64,000 nucleotides of DNA. Origin: Enterobacter hormaechei subsp. hoffmannii. GTDB lineage: Bacteria; Pseudomonadota; Gammaproteobacteria; Enterobacterales; Enterobacteriaceae. The notes below the pieces were generated by a model that was not told the origin of the DNA, ran no database searches, and was given only the letters and a program-made list of their open reading frames with translations. Positions 43,294 through 54,000 of the stretch are shown here, one piece after another; positions within the stretch are counted from its first letter, which is position 1, and each line of letters starts with the position of its first letter. The position numbers and the translations under genes are program-made. The stretch lies in assembly GCF_001729745.1 (NCBI RefSeq), contig NZ_CP017186.1, positions 1,674,001 to 1,738,000 on the forward strand, given 5' to 3'.

Positions 43294-43303
43294 GGAGTGA
43301 ACC

Positions 43304-43931
43304 TTGATTAAAACAATGAGCCGTTATGCGCTCCTGAGTGCGTTCGCACTCTTTCTGGCAGGCTGTGTGACGCGAACGGAAGAACCTGCACCGGTGGATC
43401 AGGCGAAGCCGGGAACGGAACAGCCGACCACACCGGCGCAACCTGTTCCAACCGTGCCGTCTGTACCGACTATTCCGGCGCAGCCTGGCCCGATCGAACA
43501 TCCGGACGATACCGCGCAGCCTGCGCCGCGAGTGCGGCACTATGACTGGAACGGCGCGATGCAGCCGATGGTGGGCAAAATGTTGCAGGCACAGGGCGTT
43601 ACGCCTGGCAGTGTGCTGCTGGTGGACAGCGTGAACAACCGTACAAACGGTTCCCTGAATGCGGGAGAAGCGACGGAAACCCTGCGCAACGCGCTGGCAA
43701 ACAACGGTAAATTTACGCTGGTCTCAGCCCAGCAGCTCGCGGTCGCCAAGCAACAGCTTGGTCTGTCGCCTCAGGACAGCCTGGGTTCGCGCAGTAAAGC
43801 GATTGGTATCGCCCGCAACGTTGGTGCGCAGTATGTCCTTTATTCTAACGCGACAGGCAACGTGAACACGCCGTCGTTGCAGATGCAGTTAATGCTGGTT
43901 CAAACCGGCGAAATTATCTGGTCAGGTAAAG

Positions 43932-43951
<20 letters not shown>
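43304..43951 (+). CDS. lpoB: PBP1b activator lipoprotein LpoB
   Basis: A 215-residue outer-membrane lipoprotein that reaches through the periplasm to stimulate the peptidoglycan synthase PBP1b. Signal peptide with lipobox FLAGC (about Cys21), a long Pro/Gln/Thr-rich flexible linker (about 25-75), and the globular domain from HYDWNGAMQPMV onward, which binds the UB2H domain. The start used is TTG at 43304 with AAGGAG seven bases upstream; an ATG four codons in would be 18 bases from that ribosome site. Its end overlaps thiK by 20 bases. Confidence 0.94.
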
Positions 43952-45793
<1,842 letters not shown>

Positions 45794-45824
45794 TTCATCC
45801 CGGAAGGCGTAGCGTGGTGAGACG

Positions 45825-46367
45825 ATGATCATTTATTTACACGGTTTTGACTCAAACAGTCCTGGTAATCATGAGAAAGTGCTGCAATTGCAGTTTATCG
45901 ATCCGGATGTCCGGCTGATCAGTTACAGCACGCGTCATCCGAAACATGACATGCAGCATCTGCTTAAAGAAGTGGACAAAATGTTGCAGCTCAATATCGA
46001 CGATCGTCCGCTGATCTGCGGCGTGGGGTTGGGGGGATACTGGGCAGAGCGCATCGGTTTTTTATGCGATATCCGTCAGGTCATTTTTAATCCTAACCTG
46101 TTTCCAAACGAAAACATGGAAGGCAAGATTGACCGTCCGGAAGAGTACGCCGATATCGCAACAAAATGCGTGAGCAATTTCCGCGAAAAGAACCGCGACC
46201 GGTGTCTGGCGATCCTCTCCCGCAACGATGAAGCGCTGGACAGCTCCCGCGCTGCCGAACTTCTGCATCATTACTACGAAATTGTCTGGGATGAAGAGCA
46301 GACCCACAAGTTCAAAAATATTTCCCCGCACTTGCAGCGTATTAAGGCCTTTAAGACGCTGGGCTGA
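45825..46367 (+). CDS. ycfP: YcfP, esterase-like protein (UPF0227)
   Basis: A 180-residue protein with alpha/beta-hydrolase-like features: [10 protein letters not shown] at the N-terminus and [14 protein letters not shown], in which the nucleophile-elbow serine is replaced by glycine (GLG). So it may lack ordinary esterase activity. Length equals E. coli YcfP; function unknown. The last gene of the hinT-nagZ cluster, followed by a strong terminator. Confidence 0.9.
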   Translation: MIIYLHGFDSNSPGNHEKVLQLQFIDPDVRLISYSTRHPKHDMQHLLKEVDKMLQLNIDDRPLICGVGLGGYWAERIGFLCDIRQVIFNPNLFPNENMEGKIDRPEEYADIATKCVSNFREKNRDRCLAILSRNDEALDSSRAAELLHHYYEIVWDEEQTHKFKNISPHLQRIKAFKTLG

Positions 46368-46385
46368 ACTCCCTGAACATGACAA

Positions 46386-46422
46386 AGGCCCGGTACGTGA
46401 AAGCGTGCCGGGCCTCTTTTTT
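46386..46422 (+). terminator. Rho-independent terminator of ycfP
   Basis: AGGCCCGGTACG pairs with CGTGCCGGGCCT (one T-G pair) and is followed by CTTTTTT. A twelve-pair stem and good T-run make it strong. Confidence 0.93.
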
Positions 46423-46454
46423 GTCAGAGTTGTCTACTTTTAAACCATCAAAAC

Positions 46455-46468
46455 TTGATACATATCAA
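46455..46468 (+). promoter_or_regulatory. FNR site of ndh
   Basis: TTGATACATATCAA is a perfect palindrome matching the FNR consensus TTGAT-N4-ATCAA. It lies about 48-50 bases before the predicted start site (a TATTCT -10 at 46498-46503), the place of the downstream FNR repression site at E. coli ndh. Anaerobic repression of this dehydrogenase is expected. The second, upstream FNR site of E. coli was not found. Confidence 0.9.
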
Positions 46469-46603
46469 TTTTGGTATGACCAATGCGCCTGACGTGCTAT
46501 TCTCAATGAATCTGAATGGTTTCAGCGCAGTAACCTGTTGTTAATTAAGGGTTATTTATATAACTTTTAATTAACAATTGGTTAATAATTTGAGGGGGTC
46601 ACG

Positions 46604-47908
46604 TTGACTACGCCATTGAAAAAGATAGTGATTGTCGGCGGTGGTGCTGGCGGACTGGAGCTGGCGACGCAGCTGGGTAAGAAACTGGGTCGCGGTAAGA
46701 AAGCCAAAATCACGCTGGTGGATCGTAACCACAGCCATCTGTGGAAGCCGTTACTGCACGAAGTGGCGACCGGGTCGCTGGATGAGGGCGTGGATGCGCT
46801 CAGCTATCTGGCACATGCGCGTAACCACCACTTCCAGTTCCAGCTGGGTTCGGTGGTGGACATCAACCGTGAAAATAAAACCATCACGCTGGCTGAGCTG
46901 CGTGATGATAAAGGCGAGCTGCTGGTTCCTGAGCGCAAGCTGGCCTATGACACGCTGGTGATGGCCCTGGGCAGTACGTCCAATGATTTCAACACCCCAG
47001 GCGTAAAAGAGCACTGTATCTTCCTGGATAACCCGCATCAGGCGCGTCGTTTCCATCAGGAGATGCTTAACCTGTTCCTGAAGTACACCAACAACATGGG
47101 TGCTAACGGCAAGGTTAACATTGCTATCGTGGGCGGCGGCGCAACGGGCGTTGAATTATCGGCGGAGTTGCACAATGCGGTCAAACAGCTGCACAGCTAT
47201 GGCTACAAAGGGCTGACTAATGAAGCGCTGAATGTGACGCTGGTGGAAGCAGGTGAACGTATTCTGCCTGCGCTGCCGCCGCGTATTTCCGGCGCGGCGC
47301 ACAACGAGCTGACCAAACTGGGCGTGCGCGTGCTGACCCAGACCATGGTGACCAGCGCGGATGAGGGTGGACTGCATACCAAAGATGGCGAATACATCCA
47401 GGCCGACCTGATGGTCTGGGCTGCGGGGATCAAAGCGCCTGATTTCATGAAAGATATCGGTGGGCTGGAGACAAACCGCATTAACCAACTGGTGACAGAG
47501 CCGACGCTGCAAACCACGCGCGATCCGGACATCTTCGCTATCGGCGACTGTGCCTCCTGCGCGCGTCCGGAAGGCGGGTTTGTGCCTCCTCGCGCTCAGG
47601 CCGCGCATCAGATGGCAAGCCTCGTGCTGCATAACATCCTGGCGCAGATGAAAGGCAAACCGATGAAAGCCTATGTCTACAAAGACCACGGCTCTCTGGT
47701 GTCGCTCTCAAACTTTTCCACCGTGGGCAGCCTGATGGGCAACCTGATGCGCGGCTCCATGATGGTGGAAGGGCGCATCGCCCGCTTCGTGTACATTTCT
47801 CTGTACCGTATGCACCAGATTGCGCTGCACGGCTACTTCAAAACCGGCCTGATGATGCTGGTCGGCCGCATCAACCGCGTTATCCGCCCACGCCTGAAGC
47901 TGCACTAA
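46604..47908 (+). CDS. ndh: Type II NADH:quinone oxidoreductase
   Basis: A 434-residue peripheral membrane flavoprotein that oxidises NADH without pumping protons. FAD motif [16 protein letters not shown] at the N-terminus, NADH motif [17 protein letters not shown] about residue 170, and the C-terminal amphipathic membrane-binding region ([15 protein letters not shown]). The start is TTG at 46604, as in E. coli, with GAGGGGG upstream. Stands alone with its own promoter. Confidence 0.96.
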   Translation: MTTPLKKIVIVGGGAGGLELATQLGKKLGRGKKAKITLVDRNHSHLWKPLLHEVATGSLDEGVDALSYLAHARNHHFQFQLGSVVDINRENKTITLAELRDDKGELLVPERKLAYDTLVMALGSTSNDFNTPGVKEHCIFLDNPHQARRFHQEMLNLFLKYTNNMGANGKVNIAIVGGGATGVELSAELHNAVKQLHSYGYKGLTNEALNVTLVEAGERILPALPPRISGAAHNELTKLGVRVLTQTMVTSADEGGLHTKDGEYIQADLMVWAAGIKAPDFMKDIGGLETNRINQLVTEPTLQTTRDPDIFAIGDCASCARPEGGFVPPRAQAAHQMASLVLHNILAQMKGKPMKAYVYKDHGSLVSLSNFSTVGSLMGNLMRGSMMVEGRIARFVYISLYRMHQIALHGYFKTGLMMLVGRINRVIRPRLKLH

Positions 47909-47917
47909 TTTCTCCCT

Positions 47918-47938
47918 CCCTCCGGGCTCTCCGGAGGG
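47918..47938 (+). terminator. Hairpin after ndh
   Basis: CCCTCCGG-gctct-CCGGAGGG immediately after the ndh stop. The following AATTCTTA is only moderately T-rich, so this may be a weak or Rho-assisted terminator. Confidence 0.6.
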
Positions 47939-47978
47939 AATTCTTAGCACATCATGCTGTGCATTTCGCTCCTGACGC

Positions 47979-47994
47979 TTAAGAGTTCTCTTAA
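47979..47994. promoter_or_regulatory. Palindrome between ndh and ycfJ
   Basis: TTAAGAG-tt-CTCTTAA, 16 bases with near-perfect symmetry, about 110 bases before the ycfJ start. It may be an operator or a small hairpin; no regulator is recognised. Confidence 0.3.
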
Positions 47995-48102
47995 ACAGAC
48001 GCTATCCCAGCTCATCCCCCGGTTTTTTGATCCTTTATCTTATTGGCGAAGCGTTTATTGCGCTGCAAAATTGCTACCAATTGCAACAAAGGAGGAAGTC
48101 CC

Positions 48103-48642
48103 GTGAATAAATCAATGTTGGCGGGTATAGGGATTGGCGTCGCAGCTGCGTTAGGTGTGGCTGCCGTTGCCAGTCTGAACGTACTTGATCGTGGCCCGCA
48201 GTATGCGCAGGTGGTTTCCGCTACACCGATCAAAGAGACGGTCAAGACGCCTCGTCAGGAGTGCCGTAATGTTTCTGTCACCCATCGTCGTCCGGTTCAG
48301 GATGAAAACCGTATCGCTGGCTCCGTGCTGGGCGCGGTTGCTGGTGGGGTGATTGGTCATCAGTTTGGTGGTGGCCGTGGTAAGGATGTCGCGACGGTAG
48401 TTGGTGCGCTGGGTGGCGGTTATGCCGGTAACCAGGTGCAGGGCGCGATGCAGGAAAATGATACCTACACCACAACGCAGCAGCGCTGTAAAACCGTATA
48501 TGACAAGTCTGAAAAAATGTTGGGCTACGACGTAACCTACAAAATTGGCGATCAGCAGGGCAAAATCCGCATGGATAAAGATCCTGGTACGCAGATCCCT
48601 CTCGACAGCAATGGTCAGCTGATACTGAATAACAAAGTGTAA
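48103..48642 (+). CDS. ycfJ: YcfJ, glycine-zipper protein
   Basis: A 179-residue envelope protein. An N-terminal hydrophobic segment (MLAGIGIGVAAALGVAAVASL) is followed by a glycine-zipper 2TM stretch, GSVLGAVAGGVIGHQFGGGRG, which often inserts in membranes. Function unknown; E. coli YcfJ has been tied to biofilm and colanic acid effects. The start is GTG at 48103 with AAAGGAGGAAG upstream. A stronger-looking longer frame is not homologous. It is convergent with comR. Confidence 0.9.
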   Translation: MNKSMLAGIGIGVAAALGVAAVASLNVLDRGPQYAQVVSATPIKETVKTPRQECRNVSVTHRRPVQDENRIAGSVLGAVAGGVIGHQFGGGRGKDVATVVGALGGGYAGNQVQGAMQENDTYTTTQQRCKTVYDKSEKMLGYDVTYKIGDQQGKIRMDKDPGTQIPLDSNGQLILNNKV

Positions 48643-48662
48643 AAAAGATGTTCTCTGAACTT

Positions 48663-48698
48663 AGCTCCTCATGCGCTCAGGCTGAGGAGCTTTTTTTT
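48663..48698 (+). terminator. Rho-independent terminator of ycfJ
   Basis: AGCTCCTCA pairs with TGAGGAGCT around an 11-base loop, followed by eight T residues just before the comR stop codon. Confidence 0.9.
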
Positions 48699-48701
48699 GC
48701 G

Positions 48702-49337
48702 TCAGAGTTTAAGAAGTTCAGGCCACAGGCGCAGCGTTATTTGCGTAATCCCCTGCAGTTTTTCCAGCGTCGCGCCTTCACGGGCGCTGATGGACATCCC
48801 CTGTAGAATACAGCTCAGATACTGGGCCAGCTCCTGCGGACGGCAATGCGCCGGAATTTCACCGCGCTGCTGGCGTTGAGCCAGAAACGTGCTGAGCGTC
48901 TCCTCCTGCATCGCATGGCGCGATTTGACCGTGTTGGCAATCTCTTTCGACGATGCCGCGAGGGTCGCGGAGGTGTTGATCATAAAACAGCCCGCGGGCG
49001 TGTCTTTACTGGTAAAGCAGGTTGCGACTGCGCAGAAATAATCCTGCAATGCCTGCTCAACCGTTTTTTCTTCACAGAATAGCTGGGCTTCGTGTTTTGC
49101 CGCGAAGCGCGAGATGTATCTGTCCAGAACGGCCCGGAATAAGCCTTCTTTGTTGGTGAACTCTGCGTACAGGGTAGGGGCTTTCGCGCCCGTTGCTTCC
49201 ACCAGGTCGGAGAGCGACGTGGCTTCATACCCATGCTGCCAGAAGAGCGTCATGGCCTTATCGAGCGCCGCATCCCTGTCGAACACTTTTGGTCGGCCAC
49301 GGCTTTTCTTTGCGCAACGCGTGACATCGGTTGTCAT
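48702..49337 (-). CDS. comR: TetR-family repressor ComR
   Basis: A 211-residue regulator (YcfQ). N-terminal TetR helix-turn-helix (about 20-65: DRDAALDKAMTLFWQHGYEA, SLSDLVEATGAKAPTLYAEF). E. coli ComR represses the divergent bhsA (comC) and loses DNA binding with copper. Cysteine and histidine residues that could bind copper are present (for example SRHAM and CRP near 165). It has 245 bases of shared upstream DNA with bhsA. Confidence 0.92.
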   Translation of the reverse strand: MTTDVTRCAKKSRGRPKVFDRDAALDKAMTLFWQHGYEATSLSDLVEATGAKAPTLYAEFTNKEGLFRAVLDRYISRFAAKHEAQLFCEEKTVEQALQDYFCAVATCFTSKDTPAGCFMINTSATLAASSKEIANTVKSRHAMQEETLSTFLAQRQQRGEIPAHCRPQELAQYLSCILQGMSISAREGATLEKLQGITQITLRLWPELLKL

Positions 49338-49493
49338 GTGCCGTTGGTCCTCTGTTGTTTTGTTGAATAGTCATTATAAAAATAAACGTCTGCGACGACC
49401 AGCGGTGATTTCTTAAAAATAATTTAATTTTATCTTTATGAAATATAAGGAAAATGAAATTAATTTAACGACCATTATAAAAATGGGTTGACG

Positions 49494-49509
49494 TGTGACC
49501 TGGATCACA
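49494..49509 (+). promoter_or_regulatory. Ideal CRP site upstream of bhsA
   Basis: TGTGA-CCTGGA-TCACA matches the CRP consensus at all ten defined positions. Its centre is at 49501.5, 80 bases before the bhsA start codon, and about 30 bases upstream of the candidate ComR operator. Activation of bhsA by cAMP-CRP is likely, with an effect on comR possible. Confidence 0.8.
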
Positions 49510-49528
49510 TCTATCATTTACCTATCGA

Positions 49529-49550
49529 TCGTTAACTAAATAACTAACGA
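49529..49550. promoter_or_regulatory. Candidate ComR operator
   Basis: TCGTTA-N10-TAACGA, a 22-bp perfect inverted repeat in arms of six, overlaps the position where the bhsA -10 region should be. TetR-family repressors bind such sites. The half-site also occurs in TAACGACCA, found twice (49466-49474 and 49545-49553). Confidence 0.6.
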
Positions 49551-49582
49551 CCACTACATCATCTGCCCAAAGGTATAAAATC

Positions 49583-49840
49583 ATGAAAAACGTTAAAACC
49601 CTCATCGCTGCCGCCGTTCTGAGTTCACTCTCTTTCGCAAGCTTCGCTGCTGTTGAAGTGCAATCCACTCCAGCAGACCAGCAGAAAGTCGGTACCATCT
49701 CTGCCACTGCCGGGACTAACCTCGGCTCTCTGGAAGATCAGCTGGCACAAAAAGCTGACGAAATGGGTGCGAAATCATTCCGCATCACCTCTGTGACCGG
49801 TCCTAACACCCTGCACGGTACCGCAGTTATCTACAAATAA
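49583..49840 (+). CDS. bhsA: Outer-membrane stress protein BhsA (ComC)
   Basis: An 85-residue DUF1471 (YhcN/BhsA) protein. A Sec signal peptide, cleaved near SFASFA, leaves a mature domain of about 62 residues ending SVTGPNTLHGTAVIYK, nearly identical to E. coli. Implicated in reduced copper permeability, multiple stress resistance and biofilm formation. Expression is expected to be controlled by ComR and copper, and here probably by CRP. A TATAAA-like stretch and weak AAGG precede the ATG. Confidence 0.94.
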   Translation: MKNVKTLIAAAVLSSLSFASFAAVEVQSTPADQQKVGTISATAGTNLGSLEDQLAQKADEMGAKSFRITSVTGPNTLHGTAVIYK

Positions 49841-49870
49841 GCGTAACGCAACCCTCCGTTATGCCACTGC

Positions 49871-49902
49871 AAAAAAAAACGCCCTGCTAATGCAGGGCGT
49901 TT
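49871..49902 (-). terminator. Bidirectional terminator between bhsA and ldtC
   Basis: GCCCTGC-taat-GCAGGGC extended by C-G and A-T pairs. Read leftward it is followed by nine T residues, an excellent end for ldtC. Read rightward only TTTGTCGTT follows, but the same stem can serve bhsA. Confidence 0.9.
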
Positions 49903-49916
49903 GTCGTTATTACCGT

Positions 49917-50888
49917 TTACATTGACTGCTGAGCAACCTCATGATGCCGCGTGACATCGGTTGGCATCCCGGAGCGCGCTTCCATCGCCCGCTCCATCAC
50001 TGCGCCATCGGTGTTTGCATTCGTTTTAAAGCTCACCATCGAGGCATTCAGATTAATCGGCAGCGTCTGCGGATCGTCATTAATGTTTTTCGATAGCGGC
50101 TGGTGGATCTCAACCAGACGGACGCCACCCGGCTCTTCAGACACTTTAATCGGCGTATTGATGATATTCACTTTCGTGCCAGGGGCGATCACGCGGTAGA
50201 GCGTTTTGATGTCGTCATCGCGCAGGCGAATGCAGCCGGAGCTGACGCGCATCCCGATCCCAAAATCCGCATTCGTTCCGTGCAGAAGATAAACCCCACC
50301 GTAGGCCGCCAGGCGAATGGCATGGTGCCCCATCGGATTATCCGGGCCCGCGGGAACCACGGCAGGGAGATCGATACCCTGTGCCTTATAGCGGGCGCGG
50401 ATGTTTGCCGTCGGAGTCCAGGTTGGATTAGCGCGCTTGTCGGAGACGGTGGTCACCATGGTCGGCGTGAGCGTATCGCCTCCCAGCTGGCCGATGCCGA
50501 TAGGGTAGACGGTTACTTCATTTTTCCCCGGCGGGTAATAGTAAAGACGCAGCTCGGCGAGGTTTATCACAATCCCCTGACGCGGCGCGTCCGGCAGGAT
50601 GGTTTGCAGCGGAATCGTCAGTACGCTGCCCGCCCGGGGCACATAGGGATCTACGCCCGGGTTGGCCTGCAACAGCGCCAGGAACCCGACGTTATATTTT
50701 TTAGCAATCGCTTCCAGCGAACCGCCATCGTTTTCAACCACGTGAAAGCGGTTTTCACCTACGACGTTGCTGCCGGCGGGCGGAAGAGGCCAGGTATTGG
50801 CGCGAGCAGGGAGCGCGACGGCAACCGTCGCGGCCAGCGCAACCAGAGTTAACCAGCGGGTAAAACGCGAAGAAATCATCATTATCAT
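49917..50888 (-). CDS. ldtC: L,D-transpeptidase LdtC
   Basis: A 323-residue periplasmic enzyme (YcfS) that anchors Braun's lipoprotein to peptidoglycan. Signal peptide (ending ALPARA), LysM-type domain (FHVVENDGGSLEAIAKKYNVG), YkuD catalytic domain with HGTNADFGIGMRVSSGCIRL in which Cys is the nucleophile, and a C-terminal tail. The frame has ATG codons at positions 1, 3 and 4; the first is used because GGA stands six bases upstream, but the third or fourth is closer to the E. coli start. Fur-box-like sequence overlaps the start. Confidence 0.92.
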   Translation of the reverse strand: MIMMISSRFTRWLTLVALAATVAVALPARANTWPLPPAGSNVVGENRFHVVENDGGSLEAIAKKYNVGFLALLQANPGVDPYVPRAGSVLTIPLQTILPDAPRQGIVINLAELRLYYYPPGKNEVTVYPIGIGQLGGDTLTPTMVTTVSDKRANPTWTPTANIRARYKAQGIDLPAVVPAGPDNPMGHHAIRLAAYGGVYLLHGTNADFGIGMRVSSGCIRLRDDDIKTLYRVIAPGTKVNIINTPIKVSEEPGGVRLVEIHQPLSKNINDDPQTLPINLNASMVSFKTNANTDGAVMERAMEARSGMPTDVTRHHEVAQQSM

Positions 50889-50944
50889 AATCCATACAAA
50901 TGATAAGGTTATTGTTTTATAAGGCGTTAATGATAATTATGGCG
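50874..50944 (-). promoter_or_regulatory. Fur-box-like sequences at the ldtC start
   Basis: On the minus strand GATTATGATAATGATGATT (50874-50892) has 15 of 19 matches to the Fur box and covers the start codons. A second sequence at 50926-50944 (read rightward GTTAATGATAATTATGGCG) has about 12-13 matches. Part of the first match is dictated by the coding sequence, so the evidence is suggestive only. Confidence 0.35.
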
Positions 50945-51026
50945 AATGTATGGTCCGGAAGATCGGGCGAAGTGCAAAGAGTTTGTAAATTGTCCCCCAC
51001 CAGCCGGGCGCTGGCGGGGGAAACCG

Positions 51027-54000
51027 TTATGCGATGGCGTTCTCTTCCAATTGACGCATAAAGTTACGCACCCAGTCCATGCGGATTTTACGTTCCGTCA
51101 GATCCTGAGTAAATTTCAGACGCGTCGGGCCATCAAGACGGAAATGCTGCGGCTGTTTTTGCAGAAGGCCAATCAGCCACATCGGATCGACGTGGTTCTT
51201 CTCGGCAAACTCAATTACGCCGCCTTTCTCGTTGCCTTCAAGCTTACGAATGCCCAGCTTCTGCGCCTGCTGACGCAGGCGGGCAATATCCAGCAGGTTG
51301 CGCGCCGCATCGGGCAATATCCCAAAACGGTCAATCAGTTCGACTTTAATCTCTTCCAGCTCGCCTTCGCGTTTCGCGCTGGCAATGCGTTTGTAGAACG
51401 ACAGACGGGTATTCACGTCAGGAATAAAATCATCCGGCAACAGGGAAGGCATACGCAGTTCCACTTCGGTCTGCTGGCTGGTGAGATCTTCCAGAGACGG
51501 TTCACGTCCGGCTTTAAGCGCGTCGACGGCATTTTCCAGCAGCTCCATATACAGAGAGAAACCGATGGTTTCCATGGAGCCGCTCTGGTCTTCACCCAAC
51601 AACTCACCGGCGCCGCGGATCTCCAGGTCGTGCGTCGCCAGCGCAAAACCAGCACCCAGATCTTCCAGCGAGGCGATAGCTTCCAGACGCTTTTGCGCGT
51701 CGGTGGTCATCGCCTTCGGATGCGGCGTCAGCAGCCACGCGTAGGCCTGATGGTGCGAACGCCCGACGCGCCCGCGCAGCTGATGCAGCTGGGCCAGGCC
51801 GAAGTGATCCGCGCGTTCGATGATGATGGTGTTCGCCGTCGGAATGTCGATCCCGGTCTCAATGATGGTGGTACATACCAGCACGTTGAAACGCTGATGG
51901 TGGAAGTCGTTCATCACCCGCTCCAGCTCGCGCTCGCGCATCTGGCCGTGACCAATGGCGATGCGCGCTTCCGGCACCAGCTCTGCCAGCCTGTCGGCGG
52001 CTTTCTGAATGTTTTCAACGTCGTTATACAGGTAATATACCTGGCCGCCGCGCAGCACTTCACGCAGGATCGCCTCGCGAACCACCAGATTGTCGTACTC
52101 GCGAACAAAGGTTTTCACCGCCAGACGGCGCGCTGGCGGGGTGGCAATAATCGACAGATCGCGCATGCCGCTCATCGCCATATTCAGGGTGCGCGGGATC
52201 GGCGTGGCGGTCAGGGTCAGAATGTCGACGTCGGCGCGCATCGCTTTGATGCGCTCTTTGTGGCGCACCCCAAAGCGGTGCTCTTCATCGACGATCAGCA
52301 GCCCCAGATCTTTCCACTTCACGTCGCTTTGCAGCAGCTTGTGGGTGCCGATCAGAATGTCAATTTTGCCTTCGCTTGCCTGTTCCAGGATTTGCGTCTG
52401 CTCTTTGGCGCTGCGGAAACGCGACAGCATCTCAATGCGTACCGGCCAGTTGGCGAAGCGGTCGCGGAAGTTGTCGAAGTGCTGCTGGGCGAGGAGGGTA
52501 GTCGGCACCAGCACCGCCACCTGCTTGTTGTTTTCCACCGCCAGGAAAGCGGCACGCATTGCTACCTCGGTTTTACCGAAGCCCACGTCGCCGCAGACTA
52601 AGCGATCCATCGCCAGCGGCTGGCACATGTCGCTCAGCACGGCATTTATGGCCTGAGCCTGATCCGGCGTAGTTTCAAACGGGAAGCTGTCGCAGAACAG
52701 CTGGTACTGCTCTTTATCATGCTTAAACGCATAACCCTCTTTGGCCGCACGCTGGGCGTAAATGTCCAGCAGCTCGGCGGCCACGTCGCGCACTTTTTCC
52801 GCCGCCTTCTGCCGCGCGCGTGACCAGGCGTCGCCGCCCAGCTTATGCAGCGGCGCGTTATCTTCCGCGCCACCGGCGTAGCGGCTGATAAGGTGCAGGG
52901 ACGACACCGGCACGTACAGTTTGGCGTCGTTCGCGTAGGTCAGCATCAGGTATTCACCTTTGATGCCGCCTGCTTCGAGGGTGGTCATTCCCTGATAGCG
53001 ACCCACACCGTGTTCCAGGTGAACGATCGGCTGACCGGGGTGCAGTTCGGCCAGGTTGCGGATCAGGGTGTCCGGGTTGATGGTGCGACGGCTGTCCTGA
53101 CGACGGCGCGCCACGCGCTCGCCCAGCAGGTCGCTTTCACAAATCAAGGCCAGGTTATTGAGCGTATCAATAAATCCGTGCTCGGCGGAGCCGATCATCA
53201 GGTAACGACCATTTCCGGTCGCTTCGCTCAGGCGATGAATGCGCTTCGGTGCAACTTTGATCCGCCCTAGTAGTTCGCCCAGCGCTTCACGACGACCCTC
53301 ACTCTCAACGGAGAACACCACTGGCCCGGTGAAGGAATCAAGAAACTTGCGCAGGTTATCGAGCGGGGATTTCTGCTGCGCCTGGACGGCCAGATCGGGC
53401 AGCGTCCGGAACGCGAGATTGGTGTTCGCCGCCTTATCGGCAAGCGAATCGGTTTTGAGCTGCATACGCGGCCAGCGTTTTAGCTCGGCGTTGAGCTCGT
53501 CGGTACGCAGCCACAGCATTTCCGGCGGCAGCAGCGGACGCATCGGGTCAACGCCCCGGTTTTCAAAGCGGGCGCGCGTTTCGCTTTCAAAGCGGCTGGC
53601 GCTGGCGTCGATATCCCCGGTGTTAACAATCAGCGTATTGGCCGGGAAGTAGCTGAACAGCGCCGGCAGCGGTTCGTTAAAGAACAGGGGCTGCCAGTAC
53701 TCGATCCCCGCCGGAAGGGTGCCTTTGCTGACCTGCTGGTAGATATGTTCGGCATCACGTTTCACGTCGAACCTGTCGCGCCACTGGCTGCGGAACAGTT
53801 CGATGGCGGTTTTATCCGTCGGGAACTCATGGGCGGGCAGCAGATTAATGGAGTCCACTTCCTCCAGCGTGCGCTGGGTGTCGGCGTCGAACACGCGCAG
53901 GCTGTCGATCTCATCATCGAAGAAATCCAGACGATACGGCTGGTCGCTGCCCATCGGATAGAGATCCAGCAGCGCACCGCGCGTCGCGTATTCGCCGTGT

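Noticed and set aside
50946..52601. A 551-codon plus-strand frame opposite mfd
   Set aside because: It lies fully antisense to the conserved translocase region of mfd; Gln/His/Arg-rich composition marks it as a shadow.
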